A DNA stretch of 64,000 bases from Homalodisca vitripennis (GCF_021130785.1 NC_060215.1:67274501-67338500), one strand, 5' to 3'; counted from the stretch's first letter, positions 1-15,932 are shown. Notes: generated from the sequence alone by a model not told the origin. Translations and numbers: made by a program.

Positions 1-96
1 CAAAACATTTAAATTGAGAAAAATTAAATAGGAGTACAAATAAACAGATTATTAATATATTAGTATTTTAAGTGAAATATTGTATTAGAATGGTAC

Positions 97-210
97 CTTC
101 TGGTCAATATTGGCAATGTAACGTGCATGAACTGCTGAGCCTATATCCACCACTGCCAATACCAAAAACACCAGGAGTTGCCACACAGCAAACTGCATCT
201 CTGACCAATT
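97..210 (-). CDS. rho-4: Rhomboid exon 7, last coding exon visible
   Basis: Thirty-eight codons, NWSEM to NIDQK, with a hydrophobic helix ([20 protein letters not shown]). Acceptor TTGTTGGCAG; donor GTACCATT is weaker than the others. The catalytic His helix would follow in an exon left of base 1. Confidence 0.85.
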
Positions 211-3200
211 CTGCCAACAAAAACACAACAAATTACATTAGCATTAGTTCTTTAACTTGCATGCCACACATCTATAAAAAGTAATATCACACTTGTTAGA
301 GTGGATCTAGTACTTACGTATACCCAAATTAAATATTTTTTTGTTTTGTTTCATAATAATTTATACTGGTAGTAAATGTTCTATTCTCGAAAGAAAGCTT
401 GTTAAAATTAGGTATATCTTAGAGTAATTACATGACCTGTTTTTTTTTCCACTTTCAATGTGTTATAGAAATAAAACTAATGAGAATAATGGAATAAATG
501 TTTGACCCATAGTTACATGCACATATAAAGTTACTTTTAAACATAATCAATAATTAAATTGAGGCATTTGTCATATGGGTTAGATACAGGCTTTCCCATA
601 CCTTCTTTATAGAAAATTGCTCCCAGTGACTTGACATGGGTTTTCATAATGTTTCAGAGTATATAGTCTGTTCAGAAGCTCTGTCCTAGCCACCTCTTCA
701 ATTCAGAGAACAGGTGAAAGTCGCTTGGCGCAAAAATATCCAATTGAAAGCCATTAGAAACCCATTTCATTAAACAGCACTGTGAGGATGGGCATTGTCA
801 TGGATAAGCACAATCCAGAAGTGAGCATTCCTCTTCTTTTGTTCTGAATGGCTCTCCACAACTATCGTAATGTTTCACAGTAGCCTTCTGCATTTATCGT
901 GGTCTCTGGCTGTAAAGATTCTATAAGCAGAACACCTTTCTGGTCCCAAAACACAATAGCCATTAATCTCCTTGTTGTTGTTTTGAATTTGTTTGGGATT
1001 GTTTGGTGAATTTGAATTCATCCATTGATGTGATTGTTTTTCATTTCTGGGGTGTCATACAGAACCCATGTCTCGTCTCCTATCAAAACTGTTTTTAATC
1101 TCTATTAGTTTGATAACAATTACAAAACGATAATGCTGCTGCCATTCGTCAGGCTTTGCAGTCATCGGATAACATCTTATGAATGTTGCTTCAGAATCAA
1201 ATGTAATTTTGAAACGTACAACTCCTCATGAGACAATCTGACTTTAAGATAGTAGAAAATCATAGCCCTATATCATCATATCACGATAGCTCTTCATCTT
1301 TGTGACTTCATGAAACAGATCTTTTTGAACAGATGACAGAAATACACTGGTGAATACAAGTTGCTGTTAGGTATTGGTAGGCACTCGAACAATGAGATAA
1401 GAATGATATGATTATTGTAGTATTCATTGTCTGCAAGTATCTAGAATCTTTCAGAGTGATCCATGAAGTAAACACCTGTCAGGTGGTGTGACAGTGAGGA
1501 TTTTGTTTCTGCCGTTTCAATACTAAGAGTGGGGCACTTCTTCCACTACATTACTGACCCTCCCAACTAAAACCTACAGGTTTTGCTTCTGACTGTCAGC
1601 TTGGTTGATTTATCTACTGTACTATTATCTCACGCAAGCGGTAGAAGTGCCCTTAGATTACTAATTTTGTACTCCTACTAAGGGCTTAGGAGAGGTTATT
1701 CTATTTCCATCATGTATGTCTATTACAATGAAGGAGCTAGTCTTAAAGTATAAGAAGTATAACAAAGGATGTCCATGTACTATTCATTGATATCAAGCAT
1801 GCAATAGTATATATAGACAGAATATCTTGAAATTTAAGAAGAAAAATGAGATATCAGAAAAGCTAATTAATTTGGTAAAGAATGTGTATGAACAATACCA
1901 AAGGAAAGGTTAAAGTAGAAAAGGAATGTACAGACATATTCGAAATCAGCACTGGAATAAGGCAAGGAGACAGGCTCTCCTCTCTCCTGTTCCATTTTGC
2001 TATTACAAATAATAAATAATGATTTATTCTATCAAAAATACAAGTGCAAATTACATATTAAATAGATGGAATTTACACTACCACAGTTTCAAATAACATG
2101 GCAGGGCAACAAAAATAAAAATATGAAAACAAAGTAGTCAATAAATAAAGTAAATGCATGGAAGACAACAAAAAGATTATTTTAAATGCCTTGGAATAAC
2201 CTTTAAGAGTACCTTTAAGAGTAACAACACAGAAGACACTGAAGTACAGCTCAGATATCTGCAGCAGACAGGAGCTACTGAAGCCTGATAAAGCTACTTA
2301 ACCCTTAAAGCGCTAATTTAAATTACTGTTAAACGCTAAGACATAAAAAAATATATTTTTTAAAATTTCCAAATGCTAATTTTTGTTTCATATTCCTTGG
2401 TATTACCTTTATAATAAAAAATAATAAACATGTAATATTACATAATTTTGAGAATTTTATATGCACGAAAACATTTGAAATTTTGAATAAACTGCATTGC
2501 AGGATAATGTATATAGGAACACTATTTGGCAGATTACATTACATTTACTCTGCAGGTTATTTATAATGAGTAAATTGTAACTGAAGTTTCTGTATAATTA
2601 GGACATAAAAATAAATAAGTTCAGTATAAGATTTTGAAATGTAATAATATGAAATTCAACACAAACTTATTTATACGATAGCCTACAAGGGAAATGAAAC
2701 AAATATTGTACTTATAAACCTTATTTATTTAGAATAAATAAACTGGACTTGTATGGTGAAACTGGTATGAAATACAAAACAAATAATTGAACAAAAATAT
2801 TACACATAATATACCAAAAATGCGCTCAAACTAAGTTGTTCGTAGTAATCATTTGGATCATCTGGATTAGCCATTATAACAAAAAAATTATACTAAATGT
2901 TAGTAAAAACAAACTAAAACACTATTAGAATAACAACGGACTGATTCACTTTGTTTAACAATATAACCAACATACGACCAACACACACATAGTTAAACAT
3001 CTGAATGAAACGAACGCGTCTGTAGGCGTATGCCGCGTCACAGGCCATACAAAAAATGGCGGCGATTGCTTTCAACCCGAGTAGATACCGTTAAAAACGT
3101 CCACCAACGGTGACAAAGCGTTTTGTCTAGTCCCGACAGTCGAAAGGAACATCGACCTGCTCTCTTACGGAAGTTTTAACAACTAATTCTTCGCCATTTC

Positions 3201-6200
3201 AAAAGTAAAGCTTTTGCATTCATAGATGCTATCCGCGTTTAAAGCGTCGGCAATTCCGCGTCTATAGGCGTTAGCCGCGTTGGAAGGGTTAAAATGTAAG
3301 CTGTTAACTACTAGAACCAAAATAAGTTTGTATAAAGTAATGATCCAACCTGTTCTACTGCATATATAAGAAATTTAGGCTCTTATAATGATATCCCAGA
3401 GAAATTTTATTGTTTCTGAAAACAAAATATTAAGAAGAATTAATGGTTCCAGGAAAGAGAACGGAAAATTAAGATAAATAGGGAACTAAGAGATTTGTAC
3501 CACAACCAGATGTGGTTACTCTTATAAGAAGCATAAGATTAAGATGGCTGGGCCATGTTAATAGAAGAGAGAAGGAATTGGTTATTCCAAGAGTGTGGGA
3601 AGGAAACCAGTGGGAATGAGATCAGAAGGCCAAAAATAAGATTAGACAAGAGCAGACCTGAGAAAGATGGGAAAAGATCTTTAAATAAGCCAAGATAGAA
3701 TAGCATGGAATAACTTGTTTTAGAAAGGTGTTAATGGAACAAATCTTGCAGATAATTTCTTGTCAAATATATTAGTTACCTTTCATCTATTACACTTGTG
3801 ATAACACAATACATACGTGAACCTTATGGTACCACTAGAACATGACTGGTGAATGGTCTATTTTAAGAAAACCTTTCTTGTGAAAAATAAACATAGCAAA
3901 TTTGTTACACAGTGTTGGCAGTAACTGATTTTTTGGTTTCCAAGCAACAATAATAAACCTGTATTTGTTGGTGTTTATAAATTATTAACATTAAATTATT
4001 AACTGCAAACTTTCACGTTGAGGGACAAAAATAATAACTTAAACCTAATTATTAACGAAAGAACAAAATTTACTAAGAGTATTCACCATGATAATTGTAG
4101 CAATGTGAGCAGTGATGAGTGCATAAACACCACCTGATGCACCAGCTAAGTACACGTAAGGGTCTGAGATTGAAGTGGCGAGGGAACCAGCAATGACACC
4201 AGCAAAGTAGACTACAAGAACACGCCACCAACGATGCACCATCTCTAGTGGAATACCCAACAACACTTGCACCATGATGTTGACTATCAGATGTACGACA
4301 CTGTCAAAGAAGCACAATAAATATAATGCTAGAGTAAATCATTAATTCACATCATAATCTATGATTGCTAGGACTATAATAATTTTTTCATTATAATTTT
4401 TATAATAATTTTCACTACGAAATATTGCTAAAAATTCTAATATAAGCATACCATTCAAAAAACAATAAAATTTACTTGCATGATACATCTCTTTGACTGA
4501 TGTATTGTTTATTATTGTCACAAATAAATACCAACAAAATCTTACAAAGTATTACAAAGTCCACATCCATTCGGGTAGGCATACTAAAACCAGAAGATTG
4601 GCACCACTGAAAAGTTCAAATCACGCTCGAAACCATAGCCATTATAAGTTTTCGGCTAGAATAAACTGTTTCAGGGTTGTTTTTTTTTTTACCTCTCCAA
4701 TTAGAATATCTCTGTGTTTTCTCATGACCATAAAATAACTTGGATATTCTAATAAAAATATTAACTATTTTTCTAATTGTAGAACTGCTCTATTGACTGA
4801 AACAAATTGAGTGCTGGTTGGCTCATCTAAAATTCATTTACTTTTCCACTTTTTTGCTCAAACTTTACCATTTTGTAGAGTTTGTGGCATCGTCACCTCA
4901 TTCATAGACCCTAACTTTAGCTCACATTAGGTGTGCACATTACCACAAAAACTATTCATCTTTATATAGAGCAAAACAATTAAAAACTTTTATTGATTTA
5001 GACTGTAGGAATAAAAGAATATTTCTTTATATTTTTCCTATACCAATGAAAATGAACAATTCCGAAACAAATATAGTGAAAAGTCCATTGTTGTTTTTCT
5101 AAAGTAATTTTTAATTTGATCAAAATTTCATTTAGCAAAATATATTTATTTGCTATATACATCTTTAACTGAGTATACAATGATACAAATTATAAAACAC
5201 TTTTTATAAGGCCAAGTTTGTTTTAAATGTTTGAAATACATATGTATTTGTTGAAACTATACATTTACTTTTCTTTTATGCTGTAACTTTTTCTACTTTT
5301 TAGCAATTCAACAAACTATACATTTCTGTGAAGCAAATAAAATTCAAAACTTTTATACATTTACATGTACAGGATAATTAATTATTTATATTTTTCCTAG
5401 GCACTTATATTTAAATTTTGTGTTTTTAAAAACCTAAATTTGTTACTTCCACCGTCATAATACTTACAATTTTCACATTATGCTGAATAGATTGATATGC
5501 TACACTAATACATTTGGGCAAAAAAACTCTTTTATAAATTTAAACAAAAATTTTTGCAAAATTGATCAAAATTGCTGACTAAGGGGTTTTAACCATGACC
5601 CATGGAGGATTAAAGTTTTAAAAGTAACCAAATATGTTTCAAGTGATTCCTAGGAAAAGGTATGTTTTTTTCAATCTCTTTTACAAACTAATAAATAAAG
5701 TTTTAGCTAATAGCTCTATTTCTTCTCTAACTCAAGGATGTATGAGCATACACTAGCTGACTTAATGACATATTTATCTTTCATTAGTCATGAATAAAAA
5801 ACAACTCATCCCCTTCTTATGAATAATTTTGAATCAATACCACTTTTGAAATTTATGGCTTTTGCTACAGCACAAACTAAACTTGATTTTAGATTAATTC
5901 CATAATTATATAAAATAAATTTTGGTCTATCCCTTTACCTAGAGCAACCTAGGACAAGAACCAATTATGTTTGCATATAGTTGAACTAATTAAATTTGTA
6001 TATTGTGTAACTTTGTCTCTTGTAGCAGGTTTTGATCTTATTAAATGTTCCCTATTTTGATTTTCATTTGGTTCTTCTACTAGGTATTTATAATTATGAT
6101 AATTACTTAGTCTTCGTTCAAAATAACACCACAAGGAGTTTGATGTAAGTTTAAATGACTTTTGTTGAATCTTACAATTAAACCAATAGAAATAAAAAGT

Positions 6201-9200
6201 ATTTACCCAATGTGGACAAACATGTAGGTTACGAAACGCCACAATTCTATTCGTTTATGTGGGTCATAAATGAAAAACCTGGCGACTGGACCATTAGTAC
6301 TCATAAGAGTATGTGTGACAGCTACATCATACAAGAAGAAAGCTATCTGAAACAGATAACATATTAATGAATAAGGATAATCTTGTTTGTCCCGTTTCTT
6401 TTTAATGACATATAAATAATTTCAGGAAGCACCTAAAATAAACCAAAACTATTTTTTCAGAGCCAAATATTTCATTTTTTACCAAACAACCTTATTTCCT
6501 TCAAAATACACTCAATTACACTTGACACATTTGTTAAACTGGTGATTCTGTTACTCATTTTATTTTTATTTATCTTTAGTAATGTCTAACGGCTATTTCC
6601 TCTTTTTTATGTCATAAATTTTATCAACTCTAAGTTCTTTCATACTTCTCTTCATACATGGAAATGTGAAAAAAAATCTCAATAAGGTAGGTCAGGTGAG
6701 GAAGATGCATGACACAGCAGTACCATACATTTTTTTGTCAAAAATTAGCTAAAAATCATGGCTATATGAGCAGGTGGTTTGTCATGGTGTAAATCCAATC
6801 TTCTGTTGGCCACAAATCAGGTCTTATTTCATGATCACTGTAGTGCAATCATTTGAGAAATTCCAAATAAAAAACTTCATGAACAGTCTGGCATGGTGAA
6901 ACAAACTCTGACTGGACTAAACTAAAACCCTTTACATAAAAAAGTAAATTAGAATTGTCTTCCATTAGATTTGATGACATTTTTATATGTAAGGAGACAG
7001 TGTCATCTTACATTGCCTTAACTGTTACTTTGTTTTAGAGTCGTAACCATAGCACCATAACTCATGATAATCATCTCCAAGAGGAAATCTGGATCAATTT
7101 GAAGCTAGTATTTCAAAGCATAAAATGCATCAATTCAATGTTCTTTTTGATTGTTAATAATCAGAACCCAAGTCACAAATCTGGCAGCAAACCTTTTCAT
7201 CCCCAATTCAGTTAAATTCACTGCAAAAAAACCGAATACAAGTTATTCCAGTTATAGTTGTTTATATTTCTGTTGATGATCTGTGACTAAGAGTTCTCAA
7301 ATTTTCTCAATAATTTTGTCTCTTTGGGCTGTTGATGATTGTCCATAATTAGGTTTGTTACTGATTTACAGTGGCCATTTTTAAAACAAGAAAACCACTT
7401 GTACACTTGAGTTTTTAACATAGCATCATTTTTGTAAACTACTTTTAACATTAACACTATTTCAGCTGTGTTTAAAACAATTTAATTTAAAAATTTGTTA
7501 GTACATATTCAAGATATAAGAGAAAAATACTATACAAGAACATACAAAGGCAGAATCAGATACAACTAGGGACCAGATCAAAACAAGCTAATTATTGATC
7601 TAAACAACTTGATAGTAAATAATAAAATATGAAAAATATAGGACAAATTAGAAAAAAGAAATAAGAATAGCAATGATACTACAAGCAATGCTAAAAAATA
7701 TAAATATGCTGTAACAATTTAAAAAATATAAAGAATTATTTCACTACTCCTTAAACATAAAATTGTTCAGTTAACCCTGGAGGAGTTAACCGACTCATTC
7801 GGTGTTGACGGCGTAACTTCCAAAGTGTCGATTCGTATTTTACTAGTAAAAGCATTATTACCAGTCAACGATCCTTAAATTATACATCACCATTTATACA
7901 AATAAATGTAAATAATTGTTGGATATGAGTTGTTTTTAATGCTTAGTAACCTTTGATTTTCTTTCATCATCTTTCTAGTTCACAATGTGTACAGTTTTCC
8001 TGATGTGATTTTGTTGTTAACCTATGTGCAGCGGAGACTGTCGTTTGTAAACAAATCATTTTTTTCTTTGTTGGGAAATTTCTTTATTCAAATTGAACAA
8101 GGTTTTATCATGATTATAATACTTCAGAAAGGTGAGCCTTATAAATCAAGTTATATTCGTGTACATTCTACTGGTATCTGACATGACTGACTTTGTTGAG
8201 TGTGAAGTAAAAGTTTTGTATCTTCTTTAATTTTGTTTTTTGTTAATTTTGAAGCAGATTTTCTTAGAAATTTATTAAACAACAATAAATATACAAGCAC
8301 TGCACTGTCATAATTCCTAACTCTCTAAACAAAAGTAAATATAATTCCCTTTCAGGTACATTTTTTATTATCCTAAGCACTTTCTTTTGTTTCCTAAATA
8401 CACCAATTAAGGTAACGCTATTTCCCCATAACATTATTCCGTAAGATAGATGTGAGTGGAAAAATGCATAATATGCCAACAATAGCATGTCCATAGTTAC
8501 ACTATGTTTTAATTTAGACTGTAAGTAAGTAATTCTAGCTAACTTAGCACATAAATTGCCTGTATGATTGCTCCAACATAACCTAGAGTCTAAGTGGATC
8601 CCAAGTAGTCTAACAGAACTATGAGTAGAACTTAATACGTCATTGTTTAAAAAAAATAACATAGTTTCTGTTTTACTGTTGTTAACTACTAAGTAAAACA
8701 CCACTTAGTGGGTACTTCCATTGCCAAGGTTTCATCAGTTTCAAGTTGCACCAGCTCAGAATTTGCATTTTTTAGTGTTGTATCATCCGTGTATAACACT
8801 TATTTACATGGCATGTTATCAGCAAAATCATTTACAGCTATTATACATAATAAGGGACCCATTACTGATCCCTGCGGTACTCCAATTTTAATATCTCTTA
8901 CTATGGAACGATCTTCACCTTGTACAACTATTTGTTTCCTGCAATTTAAATAAGACTAAAAAATCTGAGTTCTTTCCCTTTTATACCATAATAGTACAGC
9001 TTCTCAAGTAGAAGACTATGAAAAATACATGTTTGTTTTTTTCTTTAAAGTATTTATTTTAACATCCTTAACTCTATAGCAATCTTGAAAAGAATTTCTC
9101 ACAACATTGTGTTGCTTAGCAACTGAAAATGGGTAAAACTTTGCCACTTTGCGCTTTCCTCTGTTAACAGAAAGATTATTTCCATTTATATTTCTGAACC

Positions 9201-12200
9201 CCATTAACACTATATACTTTTGTGTCCATAGCTAAATTTCCTACAGTTTGGCTATTTAGAACTTTTGAAACATCTTATAACTTGTATACTTTTATGTTAT
9301 ATTTTTTTCACATGCTAAATAATAAATACAATATGTAAAAATAAACATATATATACTTCAAAATTATATAGCTTTATTCTCTGATTCTTAACAGGAAAAT
9401 TATGTATAACACTTCATACATATAGAACATATAAGATTTTTATGAAATTTACAAAGGGATCCTATAAAACCTACAAAAATAAGTGCACACTTCAGAATTT
9501 CTGATAGAGGCTTCCAGGGTTAACCTTGGCATTACAAAAAATACTAAAGAGAAAGCAAAACAGCACTAGAAAAACAATTACTACAGATGAACACAACAAG
9601 CCATGTTGACAGCAGGGGTTGCACTGAACTGCCAGTGAGTTGCGTTATACACACTTAATGGGACATTACACACTAAACTGGCCTAAGTGCTATTCCAGTT
9701 TCTTTTGGATATAAACACAAAAACTAACTAATTACAGGGCTGCCAATCACTAACGTCAAGTTATAAAAATAGTGACCACTACATGGCAAAATAGTGAAAC
9801 CAGGGAGAATCTTAAATGAATCAATCACAAACATCAAACTGAATCTTTTAAACGTTGCTGTATGTTTTGCAACTCACCATATCTTATTAAATCAAGGATT
9901 GGAAGATTGGGGGAAATAGTAAACAATAAAATATCGGATTCTATACAAAAATTACAATTTTGCAAATTAATTCATTTGTTTTGTTACAGTCACCTCTTCA
10001 CCCCTTATATCAATTCCACCACCTTTTTTATCTCTGTTGCTTTTAGTTATAATATACTACTATATATATATATATAATATATATATATAGTTATAATAAT
10101 TATTACAAATATTTAATACAACAATGAATAAAAATACACATTTGAATTGCCAAACTTACGTACTGGTTCAAAAACAAACAGATTAAAATTAACAATTTGT
10201 TTAATTGGTGTTATGAATAAAATTAAACAATCTACATTAATTACAAGAGTATTCAAAAACTCAAAATAAACCATAATCCTATACTAATTAAAACCAAAAA
10301 TAATAAAACTTTTAAATAATAATTGTTGATAACTTCCAACAAAATATATTCTCTTTAACGTTCAGATTAGCTAAAAAAAGTAACCACATAACATAATCAG
10401 TTCAATAACTGTAGGATAATGAGAAGTTGAAACAACATAAAAACTAATGTTGTTTTATTTTTCGTACATAGATTTAATTAAATTATGTCTATGTCTAAGG
10501 TAAAAGTTTATCTTACTTCAATGATACTGATGATAAGCAAGCCTAACGCTGGGGGACTGCATGTATACTGATCTTCATACTCTCCATCGATGATGTCATG
10601 TCGAGTCCAAGTGCGTCGAGGAATCACTGTTCGCACATAGGAATTAATGTAACGGCTGAACAGGCGCTTCCCTTCATCACTTTCCACCTACAAACCAACA
10701 TTAAATTAATTATACAAAATTACTTTAACTATACCATGATGATTAGCTGAAAACAGTTTGTAGAGAACAAAAGATAAAGGGATCAAAATAAATTAATGTA
10801 AGTAAAGAATTATTATAAAACACATCCGCCCCAAATGTATGAAATATGTTTCAAACCTTAAAGAAATAATAAATTGAAAACTGAACTGAGAATATAAAAT
10901 GAAAGAGAAATCTCAGTTTGAACAATCAAGTAGCATAAACACTTGTTAGGGAGGATTTAAATAAAAGTAGTATAACTCGTCAAACTTTAAAAAACTATAC
11001 AGTACCCTGTCACACTAGTGTTATCATGGTTTACACACATGGTCAACAACTTAAGTATTCAACAATTAAAACCATATTTCACATACATTCTAAATATAGT
11101 TTGCCACTACATAATTATTGTAATCCTTAGGTTAAAGACTGACCAGTCTCAGGAATTCATTGAAATCGAGAAATCCATTCTTATCAGCATCAGCATTTTT
11201 TATTATCTGAGTGACCACACGATCTGGAATGTCGTGGTTGAAGTGACTGCTGCTTAACATAGTCTTCAATTCTGACAAAGCAATTCGTCCATCTCCATCC
11301 ACATCATACTGAAAAAAATTGAAAGATAAAAATATATATGAGCATAGGAGACACACAATGTTTATGAAGGTAACAGGATTTTTCCGGACATTAGCCATTG
11401 TTCAGTGATACAGATGTTACTGATTTTTTGTATGACTGAACGATTGCAAATATCCGGTAAAATCCTGTTTCCTTCACAATTCTTCCATCGACAAAAACAA
11501 ACTTCAAACAAAGAACAACCCTTATAAAGACAAAAACACATATTAATAACGTAAATGGATATAATATGTATGTATACTTTTTAAGTATATATAAATATAC
11601 ATAACTAAATAACTGTTTTCTTTTTTGCAAGTTTCACAAAAATGTATAGGCTAAATATGTATCACCTATGCCTAGACAATGGCACTGTCACTTCACCTAT
11701 TTCAATCAATCAATCAATCAATTCTTTATTGTCATTAAACAACATACAACATTGTAATAGACATTGTCAAATAGGAACATAAAATTTACTCTATGCTAAA
11801 AATATAAATATAAAGGCCTACAACATAAAACATACAAAATATTAGACTAGAATGGTAGGCTATGTATTGTTAAAACTTAAGGTCACTCATGTCAGCAGTT
11901 TCCCAGTCCTGAACACAATAAAAGGCTTTAATTTTTAACCAATTTTGTAAAACGTTTTTTAAAATTATGTACAGTAACATTCTTAGCAGCTAATGGTAAC
12001 TTATTAAACAGTTTGACCCCAATGTAACCATAACTGTGTTGTGTTTTACTTAGTCTAACATATTTACAATCAATTAGGCCCTTATTTCTAGTGTTATGCT
12101 CATGGCAACTACCTCTTAGGTTATATTCATCCAAATGTTCTTTAACATAGATCAGACATTGGAGAATATACATTGAGGGAACAGTAAGTATGCCTAGCTC

Positions 12201-15200
12201 TGTAAAATGTGATCTACAACTATCCAGAAAGCCAATACCTGAAACACATCTGATTGCTCGCTTTTGCCATTTAAAAACCTCCTTTGCACCAGGGGCGTTT
12301 CCCCACAGGATTAGGCCATACAATATGTGCGAGTGGAAAAAGGCATAGTATGCATTTATGACTAAACTGTCATTTGTGTACTGTTTTAGCTTACTTAGTA
12401 GGAAAACTACTCTAGATAAGCGAGTACACAAGTTACTTGTGTGATGATGCCAGCCCAATTTACAGTCTAATGTAATTCCTAACAATTTCACAGTCTTATC
12501 ATCTAAGTTACATAAACTAAATACAATTTCCTCTGTTTTACTACTATTTACAGACAATTGATTGGCACAGAACCATAGATTAGATCTCTCAACCATATAG
12601 TTTTTAACAATACAGTTAGTTTCAGAATTAGCGCTTGAAGTTAACAGTGTCGTGTCATCTGCATATAAAATACATTTATCAGGGATAAAAGCAGGTAGAT
12701 CATTGACAAATATCACAAACAGAAAAGGGCCTAGGACAGAGCCCTGAGGTACCCCACTTAAAACTCTTAAAACATCAGATTTTTCTTCAGAAATTTTTAC
12801 AAATTGATATCTATCAGTCAGATATGTCTCCATTAACAATAATTCTTTTCCCTTAATGTTATAAGATTATAGTTTTTTAAATAAGAACATTATGAGGAAC
12901 AACATCAAAAGCTTTACTTAGTTCTAATAGCACAGCAGATGTTTCTTTTTTGGCCTCAAAACCACTCATTACATGTGATACAACATCTTCCACAGCCTTA
13001 ATAGTAGAAAGGTTTTTCCTAAACCCATATTGAGATGGGGATAACATTTTGTTGGCTTCAAAATAACATTCTAGTTGACTTTTTATTGCACTTTCAATCA
13101 CCTTAGATATTACAGGAATGAGCGAAATAGGTCGATAGCTATTAGCATCCTGCCTATCACCTTTCTTATAAACTGGTACTGTAACTGTTATTTTTAAACA
13201 CTTAGGGTAGGTACCTTCATGTAGAACCCAATTAATCAGGAAAGTTAGAGGATCTACTATGCTAGTAACAATCTTTTTTAGAACAAAATTAGACATGCCA
13301 TAGACATCCTGAGCTTTTATTTATAGGTGTCTCCGATAATGAAACGCAATAAAGGTTCGTTTCGAGCTTCTTCGTCCCCAACTTTCTTTGAATCTCTTCA
13401 GACAGACATGACTCCAGATTCCAGGAGTCGAAGTCTGAAAAACCGTCAGATACCAGACGCTGCGATAAAAGGAAGGTGAACTGGAGCTAAACTCAACATT
13501 CAAATTAATTAAACCCCACCCCACCTACCCTAGCTATGTTATGTGCATTAGTTTATAACGTATTTTATTGAAATTTACATTAAAAAAATTTAGAATTGCA
13601 AGTGAATAAAAACATAATTAAACATATGATGTTATATATTTAAGATTTATTATGTAACAGAAATTTGTTTTATTTCACTTTACAAGTATGAAACTAAACA
13701 GTTTTTCAAAAATGCGTCTGAGGGGAAGTTACACCCATTTTACTGTGGTTCGTTAAGGGTTAAACTTGAGTCCTATAGTACGAACATCATCTATTTGAAT
13801 TTTCAATTCAATAGTTGTTGAGTTGAAGAGGGGCTACCATGAAAAATTGGAAAGTTAACACATTTTTCAAATGATTTTTACTAGATTGTTAAGATTGTTT
13901 AAAAGCTAGCATTCTGTTCTTAGAAACTTTTAAGTAGATACTTGTGTTATTTAACATGGCCTGAAAAGAGGGAAGAAATTAGAATTCAATAACTGAAAAG
14001 TATATGATAGATTATGAGAGGAAATTTGTATCATATACAACTTGATAGATATGTAAACCAATTAAAGGAAGCTTATCTTACTGTTCTAGTTGTAAGTGTT
14101 GATGAGAGATTTAACTAAACCAAATGATTTGTTTAAATTTGGATACAGGAAAACCTGTGATATCTGGCCTAATATGGTGATGAGTAAGCTGAATATCACT
14201 AAACCTGGATATGGAATTGTCACAGGAAGGACATTATAACAAATTTACAACCGATATTGAGGTTACTTTCTGAAGGCACTACATACTTATGAAAACATTG
14301 AATACTGTGCTGGAATGTTTTTCCATTAAACTTTCTAAATTTATGATACAGCAAACGTTTATTCTATTAGAAACTTTATAACTAAGCTAATGCACTAGAT
14401 AATTTTGGTTTTGTGGTTACTTATGTAAAAGAAAACCCAATTACACAATTCAAGAGGATATATATATACACACAAACACACACAAGTTTATGTTAGCAAA
14501 GGTGAAACATTTAGTTAATGTAAAATAATTCCCCCACTAGTGCACATTAAAAACTGACAAACAGCATTAACATCACAGTTTTACCAATGTCACTGTTTCT
14601 AAAAATAGCGCACTGAAAGAGAAACTCTACTTTCCCAAGAAACTTTGAAATTAAATTTTTTTCTAGCTCCCATTTAAGTAAAATACTACCAAGTATTGTA
14701 GGTTTCAAAAATTGGCTTGGATTTTAGGAGGAACATCAAAGTCGAATCTTAAAAATGGGTAAACAACCGTAGTTACACTTGTGTACATGCAAATAAGCAA
14801 GTGCTGTGGATACATATTATGTATGTAAATGTTTGCCCAGACAGAAAGTTTTCCATATTGCTTGTATGCTTTTATATAAGCAACTATCTTCAGAAACCAA
14901 ACAAATGGGATTGATTATATCGACTTTGATTAAAACCACACACGCACGCACGCACACACACATACACACACACATTACACTGTAAATAAACTAAATTTGC
15001 TACAATATAGCATTGTTCTTTTTTTACTGCTAAAATGCAATAATCTATCAAATAGAATACAAAACATAATTGAAAATACAAAAATTAATGATGCAACAGA
15101 ATAAGCAAATGATGATTTTATGGTACATATTTAAATTGAATTTCAACATTCGTAACCCAACATAATGCTTATTGGATTTAAAAAAATATTATTCATATCA

Positions 15201-15932
15201 TTTCAAAGAAGAGTACTATAAAATCACCTTACAAATATATTTTATATAAAGCTGATACCACATGTACAAAAAGTTGGTCAACTTTACCACATTTACATAC
15301 TAAAATCACATACATGTACATTTAGTAACTATCAGAAGCATTACAGGTATGTCATAAATAACAAATGGGTTATTACTTAAATTTCTCATAGTTGATTGGA
15401 CTTAATTTATAATTTTAGAACATAGTACTAAAGCTGTATAGCTTAGCATGTCAAACATTTTTTAGGTATGACTGTACAATCACTTAAAATTTAAGTTGTG
15501 AAATAGTCGTTGAAGGATGACTAATACTTGACTCATCCGTTTTAGGAGAACATATATATCTTATCTTCTAACAGTCAAGAAACCAGTATTAAATCAAATT
15601 GTTTGCATTTAGTTTATAAAAAAACTGATACATGGTACTTTAATTCCTCTATATTTTGTAATTGTATATACAATAAATTTAATTAATGAGATTAATACTG
15701 AGAAAAATGCAGAAATCAGTTTTTATTCTTATATAGTTTTACACATATACTTGTCAATTCCAAAAATATATAAGTTTTAAGAAGGTAAAACTTTTGTTTG
15801 GATTAGGAAATATGACAGGTTGAATTTTAATTGTAAATTATTAGTTTGCAAAAATTAGATTAAATGAGTTTTTAACCTATTATGTCATAATTTGCTGATA
15901 TACATATATTGCAGTTCCATTGCCTAGATGAT

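Larger units (their letters stand above)
11701..13320 (-). mobile_element. 5'-truncated Jockey/CR1-type non-LTR retrotransposon
   Basis: A single copy lying in rhomboid intron 2 in the same orientation as the gene. It carries most of the reverse transcriptase domain, the C-terminal region and a 3' UTR with AATAAAGAATTGA, and ends in a (TTGA)n tail at 11703-11721. The coding part is in two frames (13296-12877 and 12839-11928) separated by a short shift. This is the best preserved LINE in the window. Truncation at the 5' side is typical of incomplete target-primed reverse transcription. Confidence 0.9.

Noticed and set aside
72..284. Plus-strand frame of 70 codons at the left edge
   Set aside because: It is the antisense of rhomboid exon 7 and its splice sites.
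8708..8953. Plus-strand open frame of 81 codons
   Set aside because: It is the antisense of the reverse transcriptase catalytic region.
11132..11398. EF-hand open frame as a small stand-alone calcium-binding protein
   Set aside because: Splice sites and phases on both sides join it to the rhomboid exons; the extra N-terminal residues are intronic.
7773..13763. A large piggyBac-like element between TTAACCC at 7773 and GGGTTAA at 13757
   Set aside because: Inner sequences of the two ends do not match as inverted repeats and the span includes rhomboid exons.
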